Source: a virus | Direction: 5' to 3' (one strand) | Length of the DNA: 64,000 bases | Virus record (IMG/VR): IMGVR_UViG_3300014819_000001 | Coordinates: 1 to 64,000 of that record | Shown: positions 45,798 to 54,439 of the stretch, one piece after another | Numbering within the stretch: the stretch's first letter is position 1 | Layout: every line of letters starts with the position of its first letter | Translations under genes and position numbers: made by a program | The notes under the pieces: model-generated | Seen by the model: the letters and a program-made list of their open reading frames with translations, nothing else | Databases searched by the model: none | What the model was told of the DNA's origin: nothing

Positions 45798-47030
45798 ATG
45801 GAAACCAAACTAGCCACCATTATCTGTAGTGATGTTATTGGCTATAGCACACTGATGCAGCAAGATGAAGCAGGGACGTTGGCCAAGTTAGATGCCTGTC
45901 GTGCTGTTATTGATCCCTTAATCGACCGTAGTAGGGGTCGATTGTTCAACACAGGAGGAGACAGTGTACTTATTGAGTTCGCCAGTGTAGTGGATGCTGT
46001 ACGCTTTGGCATAGAAATGCAAGCACTAATACGCAGTCTCAATAATGGCATGCGTTGGCGTGTGGGTATGCACATGGGCGAAGTATGGATCTATGGTACT
46101 AACCTCATGGGCGATGCTGTGAATCTTGCTGCTCGTTGTGAAAGTCTAGCCGACCATGGTGGTGTTACCATGACCGATGCTGTCTATCGTCTAGTAGCTC
46201 CTAAGATAAAAAATCATAAATTTATCAGTAGGGGAGTACAAGAGTTTAAGAATGTAGCGCCCATGGAAATATGGAGTGTGGATATTGAAGGTGCAGAGCC
46301 CAATCCACATCTTAATAAAACAGTAAAAAAAACTCAAAATCAAACTATTTCTAAGAGCCATAGTGAACTAGTAGCCGCTGTGGTCAATGATCAAGCAGCC
46401 CGTAATCGTACACTAAATGATGCTATATCAATGAAACATGATGCCAAGTATGGCCCAGCTACACGTATCATGATGTGGCGTGTGAGCAAGCAGGATAGTC
46501 AAGCATTAGATGAATTAATCAATATGGTACAAAAAAACCTAGTGCCAACAGAGTTAAAACCCTATGTACATGCTGTATTCAGAGAGTTTTGTCAAAAGAT
46601 CAATAGCGATCTAGCCCTACGTATAGTAGACCTAGTTGAAGGTGAAAGTCGTAGTTTGGCCATGCAGTTTTTACGTCAAGCAGCCAAGGTCAATGAACAG
46701 GCCAGTTATAGATTAGCCATGATGGTGTTTAGTGATCCTAACAGCAGTGATAATGAAATAGAAAGTGTAATAGGTGATCTCAAGGAAGGTGCAATGAAGC
46801 GTAAGATACCAGCTATGCTAAGTCTTGGAAAATATTATACACAGATAGGTGATAAGAAAAATGCCTTCCGTTGGTTATATGCTGCTCGTGCTGAGCATAA
46901 TGCTGAGGCACAGAAATTATTAGAAGAGCTCAATAAGACCATCACTCGAAGTGATTTTAATAATTTCAAAACTGATGCGGATGCTCTAGTGGATGAAATT
47001 AAATTTATTGATGATAACAGAATGAAATAA
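45798..47030 (+). CDS. Class III nucleotidyl (adenylate/guanylate) cyclase with C-terminal helical repeats
   Basis: 410 residues. The catalytic domain is residues 1-160: TIICSDVIGYSTLMQQDEAG (first metal Asp12), RGRLFNTGGDSVLIEFASVV (second metal Asp55), RVGMHMGEVWIYG, and LMGDAVNLAARCESLADHGG (Asp106, Asn109 and Arg113 of purine and transition-state binding). Catalysis would make cAMP or cGMP from ATP or GTP. One notable change: the Lys usually before T-x-G-D (base recognition) is Asn51. The C-terminal part (about 190-405) is helical and includes a Sel1/TPR-like unit (AMLSLGKYYTQIGDKKNAFR). This domain order is common in alphaproteobacteria. Likely late expressed. Confidence 0.85.
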   Translation: METKLATIICSDVIGYSTLMQQDEAGTLAKLDACRAVIDPLIDRSRGRLFNTGGDSVLIEFASVVDAVRFGIEMQALIRSLNNGMRWRVGMHMGEVWIYGTNLMGDAVNLAARCESLADHGGVTMTDAVYRLVAPKIKNHKFISRGVQEFKNVAPMEIWSVDIEGAEPNPHLNKTVKKTQNQTISKSHSELVAAVVNDQAARNRTLNDAISMKHDAKYGPATRIMMWRVSKQDSQALDELINMVQKNLVPTELKPYVHAVFREFCQKINSDLALRIVDLVEGESRSLAMQFLRQAAKVNEQASYRLAMMVFSDPNSSDNEIESVIGDLKEGAMKRKIPAMLSLGKYYTQIGDKKNAFRWLYAARAEHNAEAQKLLEELNKTITRSDFNNFKTDADALVDEIKFIDDNRMK

Positions 47031-47245
47031 TGATGATGTTAGCTGCCCTATATACAGTATTTTTACTCTACGGATCAATATTATTTGTTACAGGATCTAG
47101 TACATTAAGCAAGGAAGTAAGACAAAGTTTAAACCCTAAAGAGATTGAATTATTTGAGGCGGAAATGGTTCAGAGACGAATGGTGGGTCTATTACTGTTG
47201 TATGTTCCCGTTTTCAGTTTTATTTGGTGGCTCATTATTAATTAG
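47030..47245 (+). CDS. Small membrane protein with two helices
   Basis: 71 residues, start overlapping the cyclase stop (TAATG). Helices at ALYTVFLLYGSILFVTG and MVGLLLLYVPVFSFIWWLI. Its 3' end overlaps the convergent gene at 47192 by 54 nt, which is long; one of the two ends may be wrong. Confidence 0.5.
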   Translation: MMMLAALYTVFLLYGSILFVTGSSTLSKEVRQSLNPKEIELFEAEMVQRRMVGLLLLYVPVFSFIWWLIIN

Positions 47246-47515
47246 GTCATCAAACTGTTCGGTTTCTTTTTCTATACGTTCGCCTCTCAATTCCATCACA
47301 GTTTCAACTTTTTGATTTAGTCGGATTAGGTCATTGTCCAACATTCGAATTCGATCAATCAATTCAAGTAGGGTTTCGTTGGCCTGTCCGATAACTGGTT
47401 TAATTTCTTTAGTTACCCAATTCCAAATATACCAAATCAATGCTCCCAAGCAGCCTGAGAACACTATGGGAAATCCATATTTGTTAATAAATGTGATTAG
47501 ATCGGTTGAATTCAT
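47192..47515 (-). CDS. Holin-like or membrane-anchored coiled-coil protein
   Basis: 107 residues: one N-terminal helix (GFPIVFSGCLGALIWYIW), then a long charged coiled coil (LLELIDRIRMLDNDLIRLNQ). The layout resembles the BhlA/UviB group of small holin-like phage proteins. Start overlaps the stop of its partner (TAATG). Confidence 0.5.
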   Translation of the reverse strand: MNSTDLITFINKYGFPIVFSGCLGALIWYIWNWVTKEIKPVIGQANETLLELIDRIRMLDNDLIRLNQKVETVMELRGERIEKETEQFDDLINNEPPNKTENGNIQQ

Positions 47516-47799
47516 TAGTCTTTTCTCTTATCCTTAATTTCGGATCTACTCAAACGTTCATAGTCTGGTTTTAGCCCTAGAGCAGTACTAACCTTAACAT
47601 CAATTTGTATAAGTTGATTAGTCATAGTAAAGACTCTACTATCTAATCCTCTGATGATCTTGGCCATTCCATTAACACTATTGGTCACGCCGGCTAGAAT
47701 AAATTTTATAGTAAGATATACAAAATAAAAGGCAATAATAGCAGCCGCAATAGGGCTGCCAATTTCCAGTAATTGTGTTATGATACCGATCTCGTCCAT
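47515..47799 (-). CDS. Holin-like membrane protein, partner gene
   Basis: 94 residues with one helix (IAAAIIAFYFVYLTIKFILA), then an amphipathic segment ending in a basic tail. CTTAAATA (47804-47811, minus) is 4 nt upstream of the ATG, so it should be late, as expected for a lysis gene. Lysis role is inferred. Confidence 0.5.
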   Translation of the reverse strand: MDEIGIITQLLEIGSPIAAAIIAFYFVYLTIKFILAGVTNSVNGMAKIIRGLDSRVFTMTNQLIQIDVKVSTALGLKPDYERLSRSEIKDKRKD

Positions 47800-47839
47800 A
47801 CTGTATTTAAGGAGTATGAACGAGACATAAACTACTAGT

Positions 47840-49252
47840 TTATAGGTCTTCGGTATTCAAGTTATTAAGTAGTTGCCTAAGTTTAGTAGTCTGTACATCA
47901 ACTCGACTAGTCTTCAAGCTTGAACCTTCTGTGGGATCTTCTCTTACTGTAGCACTACGTTGACGTATAGTATCTAATACTGTACTGCCCGGTTTATATT
48001 CAGTACCCATGTCCTCTTCTTTAAGATCTCTAATACGTAGAGTATCCATATCAAATTCAAGATCAATTTTAGTACCTACTCCGCTACTGCTACGAGTTTT
48101 CATCAATTGAATTTGATATCTACCTTTTTCCCTCATACCACGACTAGTAAAGATACCAAATACATTGTCAGCAGTTTGAATCTTGCTGAGTCCTCCACTG
48201 ATATGACTATGATCAAACTCAATTTCTTCAACTGCTCCTCTGTTCAATTGAGCAGCAGTTACTAGTACTACATTCTTTTCTACAGCCAAGTTTCTAAGTT
48301 CTTCACTGACAAATTTATCTTTGATAAACAAATTTTCTGCACTGATCTTACGACTCATAGGCATCAATAGATCTAAGTAGTCTACTAGCAAGATATCAAT
48401 CTTACGTCCAGCCTTTACTTCAAACTCCTTCATATAGCTACGTATATCGTTAGCAGTTTTACCGCTGGGCATATACTTAATTTGATAACTACCACTCTTC
48501 TTACCTATTATTCTTACACGCATTTCAACTTCGTCAATTTGTTTAAAAATTTCCTTAGTTGGTATATCTGTCACCATACTATCAATACGCATACTAACAA
48601 GTTCTTCACTAAGTTCCAATGTTACATAAAGTACATTAAGACCTGCTATAGACCAATTAAGTCCGAGATTGGCTAGGAATAAACTTTTACCGGCTCCACT
48701 ACCACCAGCGAAGATATTAAGTTCACCTCTATTAAATCCACCAAATAGTCTTTGATCAAGAGCAGTCCATCCTGTGCTAACTTGACCATTTTTATCTTTA
48801 ATACTCATTAGCCTACTTCTAGGATCTAAAAAGTAGTCAGTGCCCATGTCCTTCTGTAGACCAATTTGAACTGCTCGTTTAATTAGATCTTCTACTGGGC
48901 CATATTCACCTTTCTCCAACAAGTCTGCACTTTGGATAATGGCTCTTTCAAGTCCCTTATGTCTAATAAAGGTTTCAAAGTCTTGTAGTAGCCAATCATA
49001 GTGTTCTATTCTAATAGTACCAGGATTTACCAAGTTACTTTTAGTTGCAGCGTTAACAATTTCAAATGTTGGAAGAATATTATGTTCTACCACATAGTCA
49101 TTGATAAATTTTGCTGTAGGTTGTAATCGTCGATCAAAAAGTTCGTGATCGAATATGCTTTGACATCTAACAAATGTTTCGCTGTCATTAAGCATAAGTT
49201 CTAAATAAATTTTTTGGATGTCGTATCCATAATCAGCATTTTGTCTAGTCAT
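47840..49252 (-). CDS. Replicative DNA helicase (T4 gp41-like, DnaB family)
   Basis: 470 residues. A helical N-terminal domain (1-150), then the RecA-like core: Walker A FAGGSGAGKSLFLANLG, VLYVTLELSEELVSMR, Walker B IDILLVDYLDLLMP, VLVTAAQLNRGA (Gln sensor), and SRGMREKGRYQIQLMKTRSS near the arginine finger. It would unwind DNA as a hexamer with the primase at 50819. AAGGAC precedes the ATG. C-terminal extension of about 60 polar residues. Confidence 0.9.
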   Translation of the reverse strand: MTRQNADYGYDIQKIYLELMLNDSETFVRCQSIFDHELFDRRLQPTAKFINDYVVEHNILPTFEIVNAATKSNLVNPGTIRIEHYDWLLQDFETFIRHKGLERAIIQSADLLEKGEYGPVEDLIKRAVQIGLQKDMGTDYFLDPRSRLMSIKDKNGQVSTGWTALDQRLFGGFNRGELNIFAGGSGAGKSLFLANLGLNWSIAGLNVLYVTLELSEELVSMRIDSMVTDIPTKEIFKQIDEVEMRVRIIGKKSGSYQIKYMPSGKTANDIRSYMKEFEVKAGRKIDILLVDYLDLLMPMSRKISAENLFIKDKFVSEELRNLAVEKNVVLVTAAQLNRGAVEEIEFDHSHISGGLSKIQTADNVFGIFTSRGMREKGRYQIQLMKTRSSSGVGTKIDLEFDMDTLRIRDLKEEDMGTEYKPGSTVLDTIRQRSATVREDPTEGSSLKTSRVDVQTTKLRQLLNNLNTEDL

Positions 49253-49260
49253 ATAAGTCC

Positions 49261-50721
49261 TTATGTAAAAACTCTAATATTATGAGTTTGTTGAAAATAT
49301 TCTGCATCTTTAATATCATGCACTAGAGGTTGTCCTTTAATATTCAAGCTGGTGTTAAGCAACATAGGGCATCCTGTTTTTAAAAACCAATATTCTAAAA
49401 GTTGTCTAATTCTTGAACCATCTTTAGGTACTGATTGTACACGACTTGTTCCATCCTTGTGTACTATAGCAGGAAATTGCTCTGGATGTCTACATCTACT
49501 GGTGTATTGCATATATCTATGATGTCGAGGGGAACCCAATATTTCAAAATGTTCTGTAACGTATTCCTCAAGTATCATAGGAGCGAACGGTCTAAATTCT
49601 TGTCTACGTTTTATTTGATTAACACGGTCCTTAATATCAGGACCTCTTGGATCAGCAAGTAAGCTACGATTTCCGAAAGCTCTCGGACCAAATTCTTCTC
49701 TACCTTGAGCTACCCCACATATTTTATGTTCAATTAGATAATCGACTATTTGATTAACATCTGTTGTAGGTTCTATATTATGTCCTAGAAATGCATCTTT
49801 CCATCCTATGTTTTTTCTTGTATGTGCTAAAATTGCGCCCAAACTACTACCTGCATCACCAGGATTAGGCATAATCCAAATATCATTAAAATATTCAAAT
49901 GCTATAGAGTTAGCACTACAATTAAGAGCACAACCTCCCATTAATACTAGATTTTTACTAGGTACCAAAGACCTAGCCTTATTCAATGTAAAATCAAATA
50001 CTTTTTCATAAACACATTGAGTAGAGGCAGCAATATCAAATAAATCTTGTTTTGATTTCAGATCAGTCTTCCAATCTTTACAGCCACGATGTAGATTTTT
50101 TTTAAATTTTATATTTGAATAGGATGCATGAGTAAAGAAATCATCAAAAATATCAAAATAAAATCTATTAGGGTCACCAAAAGCAGCCATACCCATTAAT
50201 ATATATTCTTCTTCGTTAGGTTTAAGACCAATACGATCTGTCATAGCACTGTACCAAAGACCTATACTATTAGGATATTTTAAACTAAATTTTTTAATTA
50301 GTTTAGATCCTTCTGCCTGCCAAATACTCAAAGTTTCAAATTCACCTATAGCATCTATTACAAGTACACAGGCTCGATCAAACCCACTAGTAAAATATCC
50401 AGCAGCAGCATGGCTTAGGTGATGATTAACATTAATAATTTTTGATTTAGTATGATCTTTAAAATATTTTTTTAAAGAATTATTAATGATACCTTGTCCA
50501 GCTAAAAATTGTCTTAAACTTTTATTCCAAGGATTTTCGTGTTGAATGATTAGATTGGGAGGTCCATATTCTAATGCTGCTTTTATCAAATTAGAATCTA
50601 TATCACTATCGTTCTTAATTTTACTATAACGTTCACTATGAGCAGCAAATAATATCTGATTATCAGATACTATTGACAGACTACTGTCGTGGTTATTAGC
50701 ATTGACACCCCAATAAATCAT
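49261..50721 (-). CDS. Carbamoyltransferase (NodU/CmcH family)
   Basis: 486 residues. N-terminal ASKHA-type domain (WGVNANNHDSSLSIV, NHHLSHAAAGYFTSGF with the metal-binding histidines, VLVIDAIGEFETLS), then NLVLMGGCALNCSANS, and the C-terminal domain EFGPRAFGNRSLLADPRGPD and RPFAPMILEE. The family moves a carbamoyl group from carbamoyl phosphate, through carbamoyl-AMP, to a sugar or other hydroxyl. In a phage it may act on glycans or modified bases. It lies between helicase and primase in one operon. Confidence 0.88.
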   Translation of the reverse strand: MIYWGVNANNHDSSLSIVSDNQILFAAHSERYSKIKNDSDIDSNLIKAALEYGPPNLIIQHENPWNKSLRQFLAGQGIINNSLKKYFKDHTKSKIINVNHHLSHAAAGYFTSGFDRACVLVIDAIGEFETLSIWQAEGSKLIKKFSLKYPNSIGLWYSAMTDRIGLKPNEEEYILMGMAAFGDPNRFYFDIFDDFFTHASYSNIKFKKNLHRGCKDWKTDLKSKQDLFDIAASTQCVYEKVFDFTLNKARSLVPSKNLVLMGGCALNCSANSIAFEYFNDIWIMPNPGDAGSSLGAILAHTRKNIGWKDAFLGHNIEPTTDVNQIVDYLIEHKICGVAQGREEFGPRAFGNRSLLADPRGPDIKDRVNQIKRRQEFRPFAPMILEEYVTEHFEILGSPRHHRYMQYTSRCRHPEQFPAIVHKDGTSRVQSVPKDGSRIRQLLEYWFLKTGCPMLLNTSLNIKGQPLVHDIKDAEYFQQTHNIRVFT

Positions 50722-50822
50722 TTGTATATAAACGGATCTTGTTTTCTTAATTCCTCAAGTCTCTTTTTTATTCTTTGTTTTTCTTTTAGATAATAATATG
50801 GATAAGTGACATAATATATCAA
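50718..50822 (-). CDS. Possible tiny coupled ORF between primase and carbamoyltransferase genes
   Basis: 34 residues from TTG 50822, overlapping the primase stop and the carbamoyltransferase start. Basic helix (YLKEKQRIKKRLEELRKQD). It fills the only gap in the operon, which supports it slightly. Confidence 0.3.
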   Translation of the reverse strand: MIYYVTYPYYYLKEKQRIKKRLEELRKQDPFIYK

Positions 50823-51790
50823 AATTCTAAAGATTTTAACCATTCTCTGCTCCTAAGTTTAATTTTTAATTCACTTTCTAATATTGCATTTTTAATAATC
50901 AAAAGAGTTTTTAGTTTGCCATAATATTTAACTGCATCGTTAATATCTTTTATATCATTATCCCAATCTGGCATACTTACCTTATAATTATTGTCTAATG
51001 CACTTTCTATAATTTTTAAACCTGCTTGATCTCTATCAGGAACAACAACAACTTTTTTACCTAATTGATTAATTAACATACTTTGTTGTTTATTGATTTC
51101 GTTACTCATTACAGCAACTCCATCTATACTAATAGCATCAAACTGCCCTTCACAAACAATAATAAATTGTCTATGATAATTTTGACGATCTAAATTGAAC
51201 ACATAACCTGGTTGTTGCTCTGCTAGATATTTTGCCTTACCTTCATCAATTCTTCTACAGGTATATCCTACAATTTGATTTCTAAAGTAATAGGGAATAA
51301 TTAATCTATTGTCAAAACCTTCTTCTGAACTCCAATAAAAATCATAGTCCTCTAAGGTCAAAGCTCTACTGTATATATATTCTATCACTGATATTAATTG
51401 GTCGCTTGGGTCATCAAGTAAATCAATGATTCGTTTGCTACCTCTGGGTAATGTCTTAGGTACAAACTTTGGAACATGTAATTCTTGTTCAACTATTTCT
51501 GTATCTTTAAGACGCATTGCTTCAATATATATTTTACTGATTATATCTGTTGGTACTGATAATAATTGTAGCAACTGTCTCATTTTTACACTAATACTAC
51601 GCCCTGGTTGCCAACTTGCCTTAAATCCACAGTTAAAACAGTGGTAACTTAAACTTTCCCCATCTATAATGAAGCCGCCTCTATTACGACGATCACTACA
51701 ACAAATAGCATTAAAGCTGATCCATCCACTTGGAGTGGTCTTTCGACTGTAAGGTAAATGACTTAATATAGTATCAGCAATAAGGTTCAT
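50819..51790 (-). CDS. DNA primase (T4 gp61-like, Toprim)
   Basis: 323 residues. Zinc-binding N-terminus with NAICCSDRRNRGG and YHCFNCGFKASW; Toprim domain with IIVCEGQFDAISIDG (Glu) and KVVVVPDRDQAG (DxD). It would make RNA primers with the helicase at 47840. Length agrees with gp61 (342 in T4). Confidence 0.88.
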   Translation of the reverse strand: MNLIADTILSHLPYSRKTTPSGWISFNAICCSDRRNRGGFIIDGESLSYHCFNCGFKASWQPGRSISVKMRQLLQLLSVPTDIISKIYIEAMRLKDTEIVEQELHVPKFVPKTLPRGSKRIIDLLDDPSDQLISVIEYIYSRALTLEDYDFYWSSEEGFDNRLIIPYYFRNQIVGYTCRRIDEGKAKYLAEQQPGYVFNLDRQNYHRQFIIVCEGQFDAISIDGVAVMSNEINKQQSMLINQLGKKVVVVPDRDQAGLKIIESALDNNYKVSMPDWDNDIKDINDAVKYYGKLKTLLIIKNAILESELKIKLRSREWLKSLEF

Positions 51791-51798
51791 TCCTTATT

Positions 51799-52614
51799 TT
51801 ACACTAGAAGACTAACTGAATCAAGTGATCCGGCTGTTTTAATATATCTAACTCTTAAATAATTTAAATCATCAATAGGCAATGGATCTGTTGTCCAAAT
51901 CCCATTATATCCATCCCAAGTAAAGTTTAAAAGTATTGCAGGGTTTCTAAATGATTCATTACCAATAACTTCAGTTTTTGTACCTTCAACCTTTACAGTT
52001 CCGTAGAAATTAGTCATTTTAATTTTTAATTTAACTTCTGTTATTTTTTTGGCTCTATAATCATTTAAGCTAATGCCTTCGCTATTGTAGTAAGTTTTTC
52101 GGTCTTCCCATCTTCCAGCAGTGTAGTTAGTCTCTTGAGTAAACCTATCATATACTTTAGTGCTAGTGGTAATATAATTAAGTCCATTTAATAATTGCAT
52201 AGTTCCAACAGCACCGTATTGACTATCAGTATAAGTTAGCACTTCAGGACCCATCATTTGATCTTTTAGTACAGCAAATTTCAAAAATTGTGGATCCAAG
52301 TCGTCTAAGTCAGATGTAGGTATAGTAATTCGTGCAAGGCCTACTTGTGTACTGTCTTCCATATTTTCTGCGGTATAAGTACCAATGAGGTTTCGACTTT
52401 GATCCATTAAAACTAGTTTTAATAGATCATTACCAATCTCAATACGTTTCTGATCATGATTTTTTACTTCTATTTCTATGACATTATCAATGCCTTTATA
52501 TATTTTTACGTTACGCTGGTACACTATTCGCCACTCCGTATTAGCTGAATTATTATCCAAATTGGTAAGTACAGTTATACGATTTGGATATAAATAAACT
52601 TGAATTTTATGCAT
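51799..52614 (-). CDS. Phage structural-type protein, beta-rich
   Basis: 271 residues from ATG 52614, where AGGAG lies 6 nt upstream; a longer frame from 52629 covers that site. Starts IQVYLYPNRITVLTNLDNNS and has successive beta strands (VIEIEVKNHDQKRIEIG). The pattern suggests a virion component; the specific part is unknown. Confidence 0.5.
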   Translation of the reverse strand: MHKIQVYLYPNRITVLTNLDNNSANTEWRIVYQRNVKIYKGIDNVIEIEVKNHDQKRIEIGNDLLKLVLMDQSRNLIGTYTAENMEDSTQVGLARITIPTSDLDDLDPQFLKFAVLKDQMMGPEVLTYTDSQYGAVGTMQLLNGLNYITTSTKVYDRFTQETNYTAGRWEDRKTYYNSEGISLNDYRAKKITEVKLKIKMTNFYGTVKVEGTKTEVIGNESFRNPAILLNFTWDGYNGIWTTDPLPIDDLNYLRVRYIKTAGSLDSVSLLV

Positions 52615-52629
52615 TTGGACTCCTAACAT

Positions 52630-52637
52630 TATTTATA
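52630..52637 (-). promoter_or_regulatory. Perfect late promoter TATAAATA on the minus strand
   Basis: Located 15-23 nt before ATG 52614 together with AGGAG; its last base pair overlaps the plus-strand start at 52637. Confidence 0.55.
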
Positions 52638-53011
52638 TGGCTAAAAAGCTAAGAGATACAACAAAAGAGCAATTACCCTTTATCAGCGTGTTAAACTATG
52701 GTGAGCAGGAATATGTTGGGATCATAATTAATCAAGATCAATTTGTTACAACTTTCTACGATATTGATGCTATACGAACACCAGAAGAAAAAAATCAATT
52801 CATTCTGATGGGCGAAACTTGGTGGTGGGAAAGTAATCGTCAAATACCCATCAATATATTTTTGAAAGCTGAGATAGATATATTCAAATATTGTATTAAA
52901 ACTTTCAATAGTAAAGGTGTTCGTATAGTATTAGGTCCCACAGTAAACTTACTTAATATGAGTTTAAAAAGAGCTAAACGTCGTAGTGTTGAATTAGTTA
53001 GAAAGATCTAA
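52637..53011 (+). CDS. Hypothetical protein, lone plus-strand gene
   Basis: 124 residues. LPFISVLNYGEQEYVGIIIN, ILMGETWWWESNRQIPINIF and a basic C-terminal end (LKRAKRRSVELVRKI). Overlaps the DnaE-like gene by 4 nt at the 3' end. Blocks look like a conserved family of marine T4-like phages; function unknown. Confidence 0.55.
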   Translation: MAKKLRDTTKEQLPFISVLNYGEQEYVGIIINQDQFVTTFYDIDAIRTPEEKNQFILMGETWWWESNRQIPINIFLKAEIDIFKYCIKTFNSKGVRIVLGPTVNLLNMSLKRAKRRSVELVRKI

Positions 53012-53586
53012 CTATAATCATAACTCAAGCTTTCACAAATTAAATTCATCTGTACTACTACAGCCATAGCATAGGCTACAGCATGTGGCTTCTTAAAATA
53101 ATACTCGTCATTCTCTGGTTTCGTCCAAACTTCCATCATGATCTCGGGCCATGATTTTCCAATCAAGTGCCTCTTGGATGGTCGGATCATAGCGAGGACG
53201 GCAGCTAATTGTTCCACGGAAGTAGGTTGGGTCTTCTTCAGAATAGTCCCATGCCCTTTCAAATGAAATAGTAGATCCGTAAACTCGTCTTGTAGTAATA
53301 GTTCCCATAGTGGTTCTGTCTCCATTAATTGTGTTAAATGAGCTTCATTTTGTACATCTTTGTAGATGTTAACATTGAGAAAATCTATTTTAAAATAGCC
53401 ACGTTGTTCGGCTTGTTTGTATTCTATGCCTGCTATTTTTGTCAAAGGGTCATAAGGTATACTTTGAACATATATACCTGTATTATGTACAGCTACCCCA
53501 TCAGGTCCTTCACGTCTTGCCTTGATATGAGGTATCAAATTTAGTGCTTGATCTCTATTGGCAAAATCGATGTCGATGTCAGGCAT
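53008..53586 (-). CDS. Miniature DNA polymerase III alpha (DnaE)-like protein
   Basis: 192 residues. MPDIDIDFANRDQ has the two metal Asp of the PDxDxDF palm motif (Asp3, Asp5). VAVHNTGIYVQSIP aligns with the H-A-A-G-V-V block, GYFKIDFLNV with K-F-D-F-L-G-L (third Asp, 68), and KKPHAVAYAMAVVVQMNLI with the K-S-H-A-x-A-Y-A motif. The distance between the second and third Asp is about 63 residues, against about 150 in E. coli, so the finger/insert parts and the PHP domain are missing. Probably not a working polymerase on its own. Confidence 0.7.
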   Translation of the reverse strand: MPDIDIDFANRDQALNLIPHIKARREGPDGVAVHNTGIYVQSIPYDPLTKIAGIEYKQAEQRGYFKIDFLNVNIYKDVQNEAHLTQLMETEPLWELLLQDEFTDLLFHLKGHGTILKKTQPTSVEQLAAVLAMIRPSKRHLIGKSWPEIMMEVWTKPENDEYYFKKPHAVAYAMAVVVQMNLICESLSYDYS

Positions 53587-53762
53587 CAGTGCTTGACCTC
53601 ACTGTTAAACATTAGTAATGGTAGATTATCTGCCAAAAATTCAGTATATTCCTTAGCATCCTCTACAGTTTCAAAACCAGTGAACTGTACGTAAACTGCC
53701 TTATCTTCTTCGACTAGCCTAACTTCTATGTCTAATGGTATTTCTTTTACTTCAGTACTCAT
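53586..53762 (-). CDS. Small acidic hypothetical protein
   Basis: 58 residues. DIEVRLVEEDKAVYVQFTGF, a strand pair, then EDAKEYTEFLADNLPLLMF. Overlaps the gene upstream by ATGA and the DnaE-like start by one base. Confidence 0.5.
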   Translation of the reverse strand: MSTEVKEIPLDIEVRLVEEDKAVYVQFTGFETVEDAKEYTEFLADNLPLLMFNSEVKH

Positions 53763-54439
53763 AAGTTATGTTCCTTTACAACATGTTTGACTAGATCAAG
53801 ATCATCTGAGTTTGAACGAAACTTTTTAACCCAAAATTCTGGATCTATAGTATTACTGAGTTCTGCTAACTGTTCATCGCTAAATTGTGTTAATAATTTT
53901 CTACCACCAGTACTATTTAACAATAGCCAAGGACTCACTTTTCCATCTTTAATATCAAAGGTAGCTCTAGTCGGGCTAGCGTATAGAAAATAATGATTCC
54001 ATATGCTACTATGATCATCTGCCCAATCCATCATAGTAGCTATGCTTCTTTGCAGTGCAGTTTCTACACTTTCGTTTTTTATTAGTTCAAGAACATAGGA
54101 TTCATATAATTTTTCATTACACCAGTGATCAAGTTTTACTCCACTGACCACTACATAATCAATAAAATATTCTGGATACAAAGGATTTACATTGTGTAGA
54201 AAGCTACCAAATTTAACAAAAGCGTTATAATATTGGCTTCTAGCAAAATCATCATAACTTTTTTGTCCTTCAAATTTCTGTGATAATTTGTAAAATCTAC
54301 AATAGCTTAGAAAGCCCATTTGTACATGTTTTTCATTTTTAGCAAAATGGCGTCTTTTTTGTTCACACATATGCACCATCAAAGTTTTTTCCTTAGTAAA
54401 TTTACTTTGACAATGATTACAAATAAATGCTTGATTCAT
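53759..54439 (-). CDS. Zinc-finger (C2H2-like) protein
   Basis: 226 residues from ATG 54439 (TAATG overlap). Residues 7-24 (FICNHCQSKFTKEKTLMVHM, then C) form a zinc finger of C2H2/C2HC kind. The rest is helical: YCRFYKLSQKFEGQKSYDDF, MMDWADDHSSIWNHYF. Next to clamp-loader and recombination genes it may act in late transcription or replication; not identified. Confidence 0.6.
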   Translation of the reverse strand: MNQAFICNHCQSKFTKEKTLMVHMCEQKRRHFAKNEKHVQMGFLSYCRFYKLSQKFEGQKSYDDFARSQYYNAFVKFGSFLHNVNPLYPEYFIDYVVVSGVKLDHWCNEKLYESYVLELIKNESVETALQRSIATMMDWADDHSSIWNHYFLYASPTRATFDIKDGKVSPWLLLNSTGGRKLLTQFSDEQLAELSNTIDPEFWVKKFRSNSDDLDLVKHVVKEHNL

